DNA of 64,000 nucleotides, from contig NZ_SMKW01000017.1 of NCBI RefSeq assembly GCF_004348985.1, positions 1-64,000 on the forward strand, given 5' to 3'. Positions 26,906-36,907 of this stretch are shown here, piece by piece. A model generated the notes under the pieces. That model made no database searches, was not told where the DNA came from, and was given only the letters and a program-made list of their open reading frames with translations. Within the stretch, counting starts at the first letter, position 1; every line of letters begins with the position of its first letter. The DNA is from Saccharopolyspora elongata (GTDB taxonomy: Bacteria > Actinomycetota > Actinomycetes > Mycobacteriales > Pseudonocardiaceae). Position numbers and translations under genes: made by a program.

Positions 26906-27234
26906 GCAAGGATTCGGGAGCGGACCCGCTGCCCGGCCGGCCGGTGCGGGGTTCGGAGTCGGGGCGCCCGGTCATGGCAGCGCTGGACCTGCTCGGCCGG
27001 CGGTGGACGCTGCGGATCCTGTGGGAACTCCACCAGCGGCCGGACGGCTTCCGCGGCCTGCAGGCCCGGTGCGACGGGATGTCCAGCAGCGTCCTCGCCA
27101 CCAGGTTGAACGAGCTCACCTCGGCCAGGCTGGTCGAAGGCGGCTACCGCCTCACCGAGCTCGGCGAAGAACTGGTCGAAGCGATGGGGCCGGTGGTCGA
27201 GTGGTCCCGGCGATGGGCCGACGAGCTGGCCTGA
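26887..27234 (+). CDS. HxlR family transcriptional regulator
   Basis: A 115-residue winged-helix protein. AALDLLGRRWTLRILWEL followed by FRGLQARCDGMSSSVLATRL is the HxlR signature; these redox- or aldehyde-responsive regulators often sit beside the gene they control. The GTG at 26887 or the TTG at 26896 could start translation; both lie within the downstream operator repeat. Divergent from the AhpD-like gene. Confidence 0.85.
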   Translation: MVRLSKRKDSGADPLPGRPVRGSESGRPVMAALDLLGRRWTLRILWELHQRPDGFRGLQARCDGMSSSVLATRLNELTSARLVEGGYRLTELGEELVEAMGPVVEWSRRWADELA

Positions 27235-27316
27235 CCGCGACGGCTCCGGGCCGCCGCAGGGGCCGTCCGGGAACTCGTTCTGCGCGCCGAGAACGTCACC
27301 CCGTCGCGCTGGGTTC

Positions 27317-27364
27317 CCGCAATTTCAATGGAAATCAGAGGTTCGATTTCCATTGAAATTGCGG
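27317..27364. repeat. 48-bp palindromic element, family 1 copy 1
   Basis: Perfect 20-bp arms (27317-27336 and 27345-27364) with an 8-nt loop. The outer part of each arm reads CCGCAATTTC. The same outer arm recurs at 62290-62337, where the arm interior (TTTCCATTGAAA) is the reverse complement of the interior here (TTTCAATGGAAA). It follows the hxlR gene and may terminate it. Confidence 0.8.
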
Positions 27365-27430
27365 TCCACCGGAGCCTTGATCACTCGGGTGGTGGGGTGA
27401 GCCGATCGGCGGCCCGCCACGAATGGCGCA

Positions 27431-27460
27431 TTGACTCACCTGGTGGGTGATCAATAGCGT
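27431..27460 (+). promoter_or_regulatory. Promoter of the sugar ABC operon with operator in the spacer
   Basis: TTGACT (27431-27436) and TAGCGT (27455-27460) are separated by 18 bp. The spacer contains an inverted repeat TCACC-TGGTG-GGTGA (27436-27450). A binding protein there would block RNA polymerase directly. A longer-range inverted pair TTGATCAC (27377-27384) / GTGATCAA (27447-27454) flanks the region. Confidence 0.55.
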
Positions 27461-27522
27461 CAGCAATCGTTTTCTGGGGTGGCTTACCGGGGGTGATCGG
27501 CGTGGCTCGTCCGGAGGGGAAC

Positions 27523-28835
27523 GTGAGCCGCCGCGGGTTCCTGCGCGGCGTCGGCGCCGCCGCTCTCGCCGCTCCCGCGCTGATCGGCTGCGCCCCGGCG
27601 CGGAACCCCCGCGAGATCACCTTCTGGAACTTCCTGGGGCCCGGCGGCGAACCGAAGGCGCGCAGCGACTGGGTCGTGCGGCTGGCCGCCGAGTGGAACG
27701 CCACCCACGACGTCAAGGTCCGGCTGCGCTATGTGCCGACCAAGGACTACACCTCCGGGCCGACGCTGCAGACGTCGTTCAGCGCGGGCGCCGGGCCGGA
27801 CGTCTTCATGCTCAGTCCCGGTGATTTCCTGCGCTACTACAACGGCGGCGTGCTCGCCGACCTCACCCCGCACCTGGATCCCGCGGTGCGGGCCGACTTC
27901 CTGCCGCAGGTCCTGCAGACCCGGCTGGTCGACGACCGCGTCTACGGCCTGCCGATGGAGATGGAGCCGCTCGCGCTCTACTACGGCGAGGAGGCCTTCG
28001 AGCAGGCCGGGCTTTCGGAGGGCGACCTGCCGCGCACCTGGGACGACCTGATCGCGGTGGCGGAGCGGCTGACCACGCCCGACCGCTTCGGGATGTTGTT
28101 CGAGACGAATCCCGGCTACTACCAGAACTTCACCTGGTACCAATCGATGTGGATGGCAGGCGGCGAGGTGTTCGCGCCCGACCAGCGCCGTTCCGCCTTC
28201 GACGGGCCGGGCGTGCACGCCGCCCTGCGGTTCTGGCAGGACACCGTGCGGGCCGGGGTCGCGCCGCGCCGGGTGCGGGGCGCGGGCGCCAACGACACGA
28301 TCTCCAACATCGCCGACGGGTACTGCGCGATGCAGCAGCTCGGGATCTGGGGCATCGCCGAAATCGCCGAGCAGGCACCGGATTTCCGCTACGGCGTCGC
28401 GCCGATGCCCGCCCCGCCCGGCGGCACCTACACCACGTCGCTGGGCAGCTGGGCACTGGTCGCCAACGCCAAGGGCGCCAACCCGGAGGCCGCCGCCGAG
28501 TTCGTGGTGTGGGCGCTGGGTTCCGCCGATCCGGCGTGCATCGAGCGGATGCGGCTGTGGAACACCGTCGCCAAGACGAACCTGCCGCCCCGCTACTCGG
28601 TGCAGCGCGCCGCCGAGGAGCACGGCGCGTTCGAGCACGGCCCGATGCGGGTGTTCGCCGAGCAGGTGATGGCCGAGGCCCGGCCCGAGCCGAGATATCC
28701 GCCGGAGGTCTACCGAGCGGTCTCCGACGCGTTACAGGCCTGCCACCTCGACGGCGCCGATCCGGTCGAGGCCGCCGGCGCCGCCGCCGAGCAGATCGAC
28801 ACGTTCCTGTCCACCTACGACGGAGCGCCGATCCA

Positions 28836-28839
<4 letters not shown>
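27523..28839 (+). CDS. Sugar ABC transporter substrate-binding lipoprotein
   Basis: A 438-residue type 1 extracellular solute-binding protein. The N-terminus has a twin-arginine signal SRRGFLRG, a hydrophobic stretch and a lipobox ending LIGC (Cys about residue 23), so it is exported folded and lipid-anchored. EITFWNFLGPGG and GPDVFMLSPGDFLRYYNGGVLADLTP are typical of carbohydrate-binding family members. The GTG at 27523 follows GGAGGGG. First gene of a three-gene operon with two permeases. Confidence 0.88.
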
Positions 28840-29718
<879 letters not shown>

Positions 29719-29726
<8 letters not shown>

Positions 29727-30519
29727 GACCTCCGGCAGGGCGGTGCTCGCCTACCTGGTCGCGCTGGTGACCGTCGCGCCGCTGCTCTGGTTGCTGCTCA
29801 GCGCCTTCCGCCCGGAATCGCAGCTGTACGACCTCGGCTGGCCCCGCGAGCTGACACTGTCCAATGTGGCCTACGTGCTGACCGAGGTGCCGTTCCTGCG
29901 CTACCTCGCGAACAGCGCGCTCGTGGCCGTCTCGGTCACCGTGATCGCGCTGTTCCTGCACTCGATGGCGGCCTACGCGCTGGCCCGGTTGTCCTTCCGG
30001 GGCAGGGGATTCGCGTTCGCCTCGGTGGTGGCGACGCTGCTGATCTCGCTGCCGGTGATCCTGGTGCCGCTGTTCATCGTGGTCCGCGGGCTGGGCATGG
30101 TCGACACCTACGCGGGCCTGATCGTGCCGGGCCTGTTCAACGCGTTCGGCATTTTCCTGCTCCGCCAGTTCTACCTCGGGGTGCCGCGGGAGCTGGAGGA
30201 GGCGGCGCACCTCGACGGCTGCGGCCACTGGCGGATCTACTGGCACGTCGTCCTGCCGCTGAGCCGCCCGATGCTGGCGGCGCTGGCGGTGCTGTTCTTC
30301 CTGGCCAACTGGAACTCGTTCCTGTGGCCGCTGGCGGTGGCGCAGGACGAGTCGCTGCGGGTGGTCCAGGTCGGGATCGCGTCCCTGCAAGGCCAGTACG
30401 CCTCGAAGCAGCACTACGTGCTGGCGGCGGCGATGCTCGCGGCACTGCCGACGATCCTGGTCTTCCTCCTCGGCCAGCGGTGGCTGGTCGCCTCCCTCAA
30501 GACATCCGGCCTCCGCTGA
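29719..30519 (+). CDS. Sugar ABC transporter permease (MalG/UgpE type)
   Basis: A 266-residue permease with six membrane segments. The EAA loop is EEAAHLDGCGHWRIYWHVVL. It starts with ATG inside the end of the previous permease after GGGGAGG. No ATPase gene follows, so the importer probably uses a shared MsmK/MalK-type ATPase encoded elsewhere, as is common in Actinobacteria. Confidence 0.9.
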
Positions 30520-30530
30520 CCGGACGCCGT

Positions 30531-30592
30531 TTTCGCGCGAAACCGCCAACCAGCACGCCTGGCGGGCGGCGATTTCGCGCGAAATCGCCGCC
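30531..30592. repeat. Two palindromes sharing TTTCGCGCGAAA
   Basis: The first is TTTCGCGCGAAA (30531-30542). The second (30565-30592) is a 28-bp perfect palindrome with 14-bp arms centred on the same dodecamer context (GATTTCGC / GCGAAATC). They lie about 45 bp apart after the ABC operon and probably form the terminator or belong to a dispersed repeat. Confidence 0.7.
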
Positions 30593-30695
30593 TGGGACGC
30601 GGGAACTGACACGTCCTGAACCCTGGCAGATGGGGCAAAGCGGATCAATCGGGAGTCGCGCGGATCGCGCCCGGCGGGCTGTCGGTGCGGTGGCG

Positions 30696-30701
30696 TAGTT
30701 T
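30696..30701 (+). promoter_or_regulatory. -10 for a leaderless WYL regulator transcript
   Basis: TAGTTT lies 7 nt before the GTG at 30709, the spacing expected when transcription starts at the initiation codon. No ribosome site is present. Confidence 0.5.
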
Positions 30702-30708
30702 GCCCGGA

Positions 30709-31680
30709 GTGCGTGCGTCGCGGTTGGTTTCGTTGCTGTGCTTGTTGCAGGTGCGGGAGGTCATGACCGGGCCGGAGCTCGCCCGCGAGCTGGAGGTCTC
30801 CGAGCGGACGGTGGCCCGCGACGTGCTCGCGCTGGCGGCGGCCGGGGTGCCGGTGTACGCCGAGCGCGGGCGGGCCGGCGGATACCGGTTGCTCGGCGGC
30901 TACCGGGCGAAGCTCAACGGGCTCCACCAGGCCGAAGCGGAGGCGCTGTTCCTCGCCGGCGTGCCGGGCCCGGCGAGCGACATGGGCCTCGGCGAAGCCG
31001 TCGCCGCCGCGAGGCTGAAGGCGTCGGCCGCGCTGGCGCCGCCGTTCCGCGATGCGCCGCAACGGGTGGGGCAGCGGTTCCACCTCGACGCGCCCCGCTG
31101 GTTCCGCGAGGCCGAAACCCCGGCGGTGCTGCCGGAACTGAGCCGGGCGGTGTGGCGCGACCGCAAGGTCGTCGCCCGCTACCGGCGCGGCGACGAGGAG
31201 GTGCGGCGCGAGCTGGAGCCGTACGGGCTCGTGCTCAAGGCGGGCGTCTGGTACCTGGCGGCCCGCAGCGGCCGGCGGTTCCTGACCTACCGCGTCGACC
31301 GCTTCCGCGAGGTGGAGGTCGTCGACGACGAGTTCGCCCGCGACGAGACCTTCGACCTCCCGGCCTTCTGGGAGGAGAAGTCCGACGAGTTCTCCCGCTC
31401 CCTGCTGACCGAACGCGTCGAGATCCGGATCAGCCCTGCTGGCCTGCGGAAACTGCACGCGACGACCGACGGCGCCGCGGCCCGCGAAGCGGAAGCGGCC
31501 GCGGGCGAACCCGACGCGCAAGGCTGGGTGACCACCACGTTCCCGGTGGAATCCCTGGAAGTGGCCTACGACCAGATCCTCGCGCTGGGCCCGGAGGCGG
31601 AGGTCCTGACCCCGCCGGACCTCCGCACCCGCCTGACCGAAGCGGCCACCCGCTTCGCCGCCCTCTACGACCTCGGCTGA
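30709..31680 (+). CDS. HTH-WYL transcriptional regulator (YafY/PafC type)
   Basis: A 323-residue regulator. An N-terminal DeoR-like winged helix (LVSLLCLLQ through SERTVARDVLALAAAGVPVYAERG) is followed by a WYL domain with YGLVLKAGVWYLAARS, where Trp-Tyr-Leu occurs, and a C-terminal WCX extension. WYL proteins bind ligands or nucleic acids and control stress, DNA damage or metabolic genes. It is co-directional with the ABC operon but has its own promoter; no target is obvious. Confidence 0.88.
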   Translation: MRASRLVSLLCLLQVREVMTGPELARELEVSERTVARDVLALAAAGVPVYAERGRAGGYRLLGGYRAKLNGLHQAEAEALFLAGVPGPASDMGLGEAVAAARLKASAALAPPFRDAPQRVGQRFHLDAPRWFREAETPAVLPELSRAVWRDRKVVARYRRGDEEVRRELEPYGLVLKAGVWYLAARSGRRFLTYRVDRFREVEVVDDEFARDETFDLPAFWEEKSDEFSRSLLTERVEIRISPAGLRKLHATTDGAAAREAEAAAGEPDAQGWVTTTFPVESLEVAYDQILALGPEAEVLTPPDLRTRLTEAATRFAALYDLG

Positions 31681-31690
31681 CGCCCGGCGG

Positions 31691-32608
31691 TCAGCGGTAG
31701 TCGGCCGGGCTGCCTGGGTTGCCGGGCCATTCGACCTCGAGGATGTAGCGCCAGGCGTCCGGCTGGGAGCCGTCCGCGTCCGTGAAGCCGTAGGCCTTCG
31801 CGAGATGGCCGCTGGACAGCGACTCCTTGTTCCAGCGGGCCACCTCCGGGTCCGTTGCCAGCGCGACCACCGCGCGGCCGACGAACTGCGGCGACTCGGA
31901 GATGCCGAAACCCTCCGGCGCCGTCGTGGACTCCCGCCAGTTCTCCTCGGTCACGCCGAAGAGTTCGAGCATCATCTCGGACCGCAGCCAGCCCGGGGTC
32001 AGCGAAACCGCCGTGCCGCCGTGCTTCTCCAGTTCCTCGCCCTGGGCCCGGGCGAGGCGGTGCGCGGCGACCTTGACGATGTCGAAGAACGCGCCGCCCT
32101 CGCTGCGGTAGTACTGCTCGTGGACCTCCGCGGTGCCGTCGGTGAGCTCCACGACCAGCCCGCCCGGGCGCTTGCTCAGCAGCGCCAGCGCGAAGTGGCT
32201 GGTGATCATGTGCGCCTCGATGCCGACCCGCAGCCGCTGCAGGCCCTTCGCCAGGTCCTGCTCCCAGATCGGCTTGTGCCAATGCATCAGGTTCTCGCCG
32301 CCGAGGTCGTTGATCAGGATGTCCAGCCTGCCCTGTTCCGCCTCGATCCGCCGGACCAGCTCGCGGACCTGGTCCGGGTCGGTGTGGTCGACCTGGACCG
32401 CGATGCCGTTTCCGCCGACCCGGGTCACCAGCTCGGCAGTGTCCTCAATGGTCTCCGGCCGGTCGTAGTCCGAGCGCTGCGCCCGGGTGCTGCGCCCGGT
32501 CCCGTAGACCGTCGCCCCGGCCGCCCCCAGCTCCACCGCGATGCCGCGGCCCGCACCGCGGGTCGCCCCGGCCACCAGCGCGACCTTGCCGTGCAGTTGT
32601 CCACTCAT
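31691..32608 (-). CDS. Short-chain dehydrogenase/reductase family protein with altered active site
   Basis: A 305-residue Rossmann protein. GATRGAGRGIA (about residues 14-24) is the cofactor loop. The active-site YxxxK is replaced by F-x3-K in FFDIVK, the NAGG block reads NDLGGEN, and the Ser position reads ELTDGT. Proton transfer by Tyr may be lost, or a neighbouring Tyr (EQYYRSEGG) may substitute. A DHRS1-like mycobacterial family with similar wording is known to me in outline only. The ATG at 32608 after AGGAGGA gives the normal length. It converges with the WYL gene. Confidence 0.8.
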   Translation of the reverse strand: MSGQLHGKVALVAGATRGAGRGIAVELGAAGATVYGTGRSTRAQRSDYDRPETIEDTAELVTRVGGNGIAVQVDHTDPDQVRELVRRIEAEQGRLDILINDLGGENLMHWHKPIWEQDLAKGLQRLRVGIEAHMITSHFALALLSKRPGGLVVELTDGTAEVHEQYYRSEGGAFFDIVKVAAHRLARAQGEELEKHGGTAVSLTPGWLRSEMMLELFGVTEENWRESTTAPEGFGISESPQFVGRAVVALATDPEVARWNKESLSSGHLAKAYGFTDADGSQPDAWRYILEVEWPGNPGSPADYR

Positions 32609-33122
32609 GTCTGCGATTCCTCCTCTTCCCGAACGGTTCGGAAGCGAACCTGCCAGCGAATCCGGACACCTGCGGTCAGGATTCCCCGCCGGATTCCGGA
32701 TCGCTCGTCGCAGCTCCGCCACGCGAAAGGAGTTCACGCACCTGCTCTTCTGCCTGCCTCGACCGGGTGAGCGGTACTCGGGGTACGGTATTGGTGGTGA
32801 TCACGTCCGCGACGCGATCACCACCAAGGGGAGGAACAAGACTGGGCTCGCTGCGGCGGACGGACCCGCCGGGCGGCGGTGAAAGCGGTCGGGACGGAAG
32901 CGACGAGGTGCGCGGCACAACACACCTGCTGAAACTCCCGGCGTGGCTGCTGGACGCGGGGGCGGTTGCTTGCCTACCGTCCGGACCGGGCACGGGAACG
33001 GCCGAAGCTCGCAACCCGCACCGACAGCGACCGGGGGAACCCGCGTCGGCGACGACCGGTACCGCGGCCGCCCCGGCGGTCGACGCAGAGAGCACAGAGC
33101 CACGATCAGGAAGGCGGATCCG
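32609..33122 (+). promoter_or_regulatory. Long ftsZ leader with promoter and inverted repeat
   Basis: This 514-bp gap has no convincing gene. A 12-bp-arm inverted repeat TTGGTGGTGATC (32791-32802) / GATCACCACCAA (32816-32827) follows a TACGGTATT element (32784-32792) that contains possible -10 hexamers, so transcription would begin inside the repeat. That leaves roughly 325 nt of leader before the ftsZ ATG. In Actinobacteria ftsZ is commonly served by several promoters; others may be here but were not identified. Confidence 0.5.
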
Positions 33123-34553
33123 ATGACGCCCCCGCACAACTATCTCGCGGTGATCAAGGTCGTCGGCATCGGCGGCGGCGGCGTCAACGCCGTGAACCGC
33201 ATGATCGAGGTCGGGCTCAAAGGTGTCGAGTTCATCGCGGTGAACACCGACGCGCAGGCCCTGCTGATGTCGGATGCCGACGTGAAGCTCGACATCGGCC
33301 GCGAGCTGACCCGCGGCCTCGGAGCCGGCGCGGCTCCGGAGGTCGGCCACAAGGCCGCCGAAGACCACAAGGAAGAGATCGAAGAGGTCCTCAAGGGCGC
33401 CGACATGGTGTTCGTGACCGCCGGCGAGGGCGGCGGCACCGGCACCGGCGGCGCGCCCGTCGTGGCGTCGATCGCGCGCAAGCTCGGCGCGCTGACCATC
33501 GGCGTGGTCACCCGGCCGTTCTCCTTCGAGGGCAAGCGCCGCGCGGCCCAGGCCGAACAGGGCATCAAGGAGCTGCGCGACTGCTGCGACACGCTCATCG
33601 TCATCCCGAACGACCGGCTGCTGCAGCTCGGCGACATCGGGGTGAGCCTGATGGACGCCTTCCGGTCCGCGGACGAGGTGCTGCTCTCCGGTGTCCAGGG
33701 CATCACCGACCTGATCACCACCCCGGGTCTGATCAACCTCGACTTCGCCGACGTCAAGAGCGTCATGTCCGGCGCGGGCAGCGCGCTGATGGGCATCGGC
33801 TCGGCGCGCGGCGAGGGCCGGGCGGTGCAGGCCGCGCAGAAGGCGATCAACTCGCCGCTGCTCGAGGCGTCCATGGAGGGCGCGCACGGAGTGCTGCTGG
33901 CGATAGCGGGCGGTTCCGACCTTGGGCTGTTCGAGATCAACGAGTCGGCGTCGCTGGTGCAGGAATCCGCGCACCCCGAGGCCAACATCATCTTCGGTAC
34001 GGTCATCGACGACTCGCTCGGCGACGAGGTGCGGGTGACCGTGATCGCGGCCGGGTTCGACTCCGGCACGCCCACCCACAAGAAGCTCGAACCGACGAAG
34101 GTCGGCGCGCGCACCGAGGAGCCCGAGCCCGCTCCGGTCCCGGAGAAGCCCGCGCCGCAGCCGGTGGCGAGCGAGCCAGCGCCGCCGCAGCAGCCAGCGC
34201 CGCCGACGCCGCAGCAGCAGTCGACCCCGGCGCCGCAGCCCGTGCCGCCCACCCCGCCGCAGCCCGCCCCGCAGGCGGAACAGCCGGCGGCCCAGCCGGT
34301 TCCGGCGCAGCCGGAGCCCGCGCCGGAACCGCAGCAGCGGCCGAACCTCGGCCAGCGGTCCGGGCTGTTCGGCAGCGACGGCTTCTCGACCGGGCAGCAG
34401 AACGTCTCGGTGCCCACCCGCCCCACCGGCGGCTACCCGACGCACAGCGGTACCTCCGCCACGGGCCGCCCCGGTGCGCTGTCCAACCGCGGCGTCCCGG
34501 TTACCGACGACACCGACGACGACGTCGACATACCGCCCTTCATGCGTCGCTGA
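33123..34553 (+). CDS. ftsZ: Cell division GTPase FtsZ with long Pro/Gln-rich linker
   Basis: FtsZ polymerises into the cytokinetic ring. The N-terminal GTPase domain has [12 protein letters not shown] and the tubulin signature [11 protein letters not shown]; the T7 loop [11 protein letters not shown] is intact. Residues about 320-463 form an unusually long Pro/Gln/Ala/Glu linker, so the protein has 476 residues against about 380-400 in many relatives. The C-terminal peptide [10 protein letters not shown], which binds SepF and FtsW, is preserved. The ATG at 33123 begins the family sequence. It is separated from ftsQ by an inserted gene block. Confidence 0.95.
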   Translation: MTPPHNYLAVIKVVGIGGGGVNAVNRMIEVGLKGVEFIAVNTDAQALLMSDADVKLDIGRELTRGLGAGAAPEVGHKAAEDHKEEIEEVLKGADMVFVTAGEGGGTGTGGAPVVASIARKLGALTIGVVTRPFSFEGKRRAAQAEQGIKELRDCCDTLIVIPNDRLLQLGDIGVSLMDAFRSADEVLLSGVQGITDLITTPGLINLDFADVKSVMSGAGSALMGIGSARGEGRAVQAAQKAINSPLLEASMEGAHGVLLAIAGGSDLGLFEINESASLVQESAHPEANIIFGTVIDDSLGDEVRVTVIAAGFDSGTPTHKKLEPTKVGARTEEPEPAPVPEKPAPQPVASEPAPPQQPAPPTPQQQSTPAPQPVPPTPPQPAPQAEQPAAQPVPAQPEPAPEPQQRPNLGQRSGLFGSDGFSTGQQNVSVPTRPTGGYPTHSGTSATGRPGALSNRGVPVTDDTDDDVDIPPFMRR

Positions 34554-34674
34554 AGCGCAAGGAGGGTGCGGTGGTCATTTTGCGTACGTAGTTGGAAGCG
34601 GCTTCGCTGCTTGCCTGCGGCAACTGCGCGGCTAACCAGGTCGTACCTCTCAGGCAACGGCGCATGAGCGAGAA

Positions 34675-34707
34675 TCGACACCGGAAACACCGCGTTTCCG
34701 GTGTCGA
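34675..34707 (+). terminator. Hairpin between ftsZ and pgeF
   Basis: A perfect 14-bp stem (34675-34688 with 34694-34707) and a 5-nt loop lie 26 bp before pgeF, in a 179-bp gap. No T tract. It may attenuate or end the ftsZ transcript. Confidence 0.6.
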
Positions 34708-34732
34708 CTTGTGTTCGGGAGGCTGAGCAGCA

Positions 34733-35452
34733 GTGCGGATTCGGCGCGTGATCACCACGCGGGAGGGCGGGAGTTCCCGGCCGCCCTTCGACTCCTTCAA
34801 CCTGGGCGGCCGGGTCGGTGACGACCCCGCGGCCCTGGCGGCGAACCAGCGCAAGCTGGCCGACGGCATCGGTCTGCCCGAAGAGCGTCTGGTGTGGATG
34901 GAGCAGATCCACGGGCGCACCGCGACCATCGTCGACGGGCCGCAGCCGGCGCCGGTGGAGGCGACCGATGCGCTGGTGACCGCCGAGCCGAAGCTGGCGC
35001 TGATCGCCCTCACCGCGGACTGCGTGCCGGTGCTGCTCGGCGACCCGGAGACCGGCGTGGTCTCGGCGGTGCACGCCGGCCGGGTCGGCGCGCGCGTGGG
35101 AGTGCTCGTCGCGGCGCTGAAGGCGATGCAGGAGGCGGGCGCGCGACTGGACCGGATCGAGGCGCTGCTCGGCCCGGCGGCCTGCGGCGAGTGCTACGAG
35201 GTGCCCGCCGAGATGCAGGCCGACGTCGAGAAGCACCTGCCGGGGAGCGCGTGCAAGACCCGCAAGGGCACCGCCGGGCTCGACCTTCGCGCGGGGCTCT
35301 GGGAGCAGCTGGCCGCGGCCGGGATCGCCAAGATCGGCGTCGATCCGCGCTGCACCATGGAATCCCCGGAGCTCTACAGCCATCGCCGCGACAACGGCCG
35401 CACCGGCCGGTTCGCCGCGGTGATCTGGGCCGAGCCGGAGGAGACCGAGTGA
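34733..35452 (+). CDS. pgeF: Laccase-domain purine nucleoside phosphorylase-like protein (PgeF/YfiH)
   Basis: A 239-residue member of the YfiH/LACC1 family. Relatives phosphorolyse or deaminate purine nucleosides, and E. coli PgeF edits wrongly incorporated L-Ser in muropeptides; the role here is not proven. Metal/active residues appear in TADCVPVLL, VHAGR and GPAACGECYEV. The usual HAGWRG reads HAGRVG here. The GTG at 34733 starts it, and the yggS start overlaps its stop. The place after ftsZ is conserved in Actinobacteria. Confidence 0.85.
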   Translation: MRIRRVITTREGGSSRPPFDSFNLGGRVGDDPAALAANQRKLADGIGLPEERLVWMEQIHGRTATIVDGPQPAPVEATDALVTAEPKLALIALTADCVPVLLGDPETGVVSAVHAGRVGARVGVLVAALKAMQEAGARLDRIEALLGPAACGECYEVPAEMQADVEKHLPGSACKTRKGTAGLDLRAGLWEQLAAAGIAKIGVDPRCTMESPELYSHRRDNGRTGRFAAVIWAEPEETE

Positions 35453-36183
35453 GCGAGGAGTTGCGGCGGGCCGAGCTGGCGGAGTCGCTGCGGGAGGTCC
35501 GCGACCGGGTCGACCGCGCCTGCCGAGCGGCGGGGCGCGAGCCCGACGAGGTCGGGCTGCTCGCGGTGACGAAGACCTTCCCAGCATCGGACGTGGCGCT
35601 GCTGGCCGATCTCGGGCTGACCGAGTTCGCCGAGAACCGGGAGCAGGAGGCACGCGGGAAGGTCGCCGAGTTCGCCGCGCTGCGGCCGGCGGCGGAGGCG
35701 CACTGGCACATGGTCGGGCAGCTGCAGCGGAACAAGGCCCGGGCCGTGGTCCGCTGGGCCGACGTGGTCGAGTCGGTGGACAGCGAGCGGCTCGTCGAGG
35801 CGCTGGGCCGGGCCGCCGCGAACGCCCTGGACGCGGGGGAGCGGGAGCGTCCGCTGGACGTCCTCGTGCAGGTGGGTCTGGACGAGGCGACCGGGCGCGG
35901 CGGCTGCCGTCCGGAGGACGTGCCGGCGCTGGCCGATATGATCACGCGTACGAGTGGACTTAGGCTGCGCGGCGTGATGGCCGTCGCCCCGTTGGGTGGC
36001 GAACCCGCTGTGGCTTTTGCCACACTTTCCAAGATCTCCGAGCGCTTGCGCCGTGATCACCCCGAAGCTGGCGAAGTGTCGGCGGGGATGTCCGGCGACC
36101 TGGAAAGTGCCGTTGCCCACGGCTCGACCCGGGTGCGTGTCGGAACCGCGCTGCTCGGTGGGCGGCGGTTAACCTCGCCATAG
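35449..36183 (+). CDS. PLP homeostasis protein YggS/PROSC
   Basis: A 244-residue fold-type III protein that binds pyridoxal 5'-phosphate without known catalysis and balances PLP and amino acid pools. The PLP Lys is in LLAVTKTFP (about residue 40). HMVGQLQRNKA and the end motif SAGMSGDLESAVAHGSTRVRVGTALLG are diagnostic. The GTG at 35449 overlaps the pgeF stop. Confidence 0.93.
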   Translation: MSEELRRAELAESLREVRDRVDRACRAAGREPDEVGLLAVTKTFPASDVALLADLGLTEFAENREQEARGKVAEFAALRPAAEAHWHMVGQLQRNKARAVVRWADVVESVDSERLVEALGRAAANALDAGERERPLDVLVQVGLDEATGRGGCRPEDVPALADMITRTSGLRLRGVMAVAPLGGEPAVAFATLSKISERLRRDHPEAGEVSAGMSGDLESAVAHGSTRVRVGTALLGGRRLTSP

Positions 36184-36255
36184 CCGTGAACAGGGGGGTC
36201 GAGGGCCGGCCGCCTCGTGCTCGGTGCTAAGGAGTCGCAGAGGAAGGGCATGCCG

Positions 36256-36888
36256 ATGAGCGCTTTGCACAAGTTGAAGGCCTACTTCGGCATGGTCCCG
36301 GCCGACGAGGTGGACGACTACGACGACGAGCCCGGCTATCGCGATCGGTACTCCGACGCCGATCGCGATGCCTACGACGGCCCGTCGGAACGGGTCGGCG
36401 CGCGTCGCCGGGTCGGCACCCGCGGCGGCTACCAGGCAGAGGCCGAGGCGGAAGCGGACGGCTTCGTCGAGGAGTACCGCGAGCCCGCGGCGCGACCCCG
36501 GCGGCAGTGGGCACCGGAAGCGCCGGTGCGCAGCGTGACACCGGTCGACCCGCCACGGGAGTCCGTCTCCCGGCTGCGGGCGGTCACCGACACGGGCACC
36601 CAGTTCAACTTGAGCAAGATCACAACGCTGCACCCGCGCAGCTACAGCGAGGCCCGCACGATCGGCGAGCAGTACCGCGACGGCACGCCGGTGATCATGA
36701 ACCTGACCGAGATGGAGGAGGCAGACGCCAAGCGCCTGGTCGACTTCGCCGCAGGTCTGGCGTTCGCGTTGCGGGGCTCGATCGAGAAGGTCACCAACCG
36801 CGTGTTCTTGCTCTCACCGCCGAATGTGGACGTCGCGGCGGAGGACAAGCGGCGGCTGGCCGAGGGTGCCTTTTTCAACTACGGGTGA
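36256..36888 (+). CDS. sepF: Cell division protein SepF
   Basis: SepF anchors FtsZ to the membrane in Gram-positive bacteria lacking FtsA. The N-terminal amphipathic helix MSALHKLKAYFGM binds membrane, an acidic and disordered linker follows (to about residue 95), and the C-terminal SepF core begins near ITTLHPRSYSEARTIG and contains MNLTEMEEADAKRLVDFAAG. The ATG at 36256 matches the family N-terminus; an ATG two codons earlier (36250) is possible. A TTAACCT element at about 36169-36175, inside the end of yggS, may be its -10. Confidence 0.94.
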   Translation: MSALHKLKAYFGMVPADEVDDYDDEPGYRDRYSDADRDAYDGPSERVGARRRVGTRGGYQAEAEAEADGFVEEYREPAARPRRQWAPEAPVRSVTPVDPPRESVSRLRAVTDTGTQFNLSKITTLHPRSYSEARTIGEQYRDGTPVIMNLTEMEEADAKRLVDFAAGLAFALRGSIEKVTNRVFLLSPPNVDVAAEDKRRLAEGAFFNYG

Positions 36889-36907
36889 GTGGTGGCACAG
36901 TTGAAGC

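Noticed and set aside
32767..33126. 119-codon open frame in the ftsZ leader
   Set aside because: No ribosome site, overlaps the ftsZ start, low-complexity Ser/Arg/Gly composition, and it begins over the promoter-like element.
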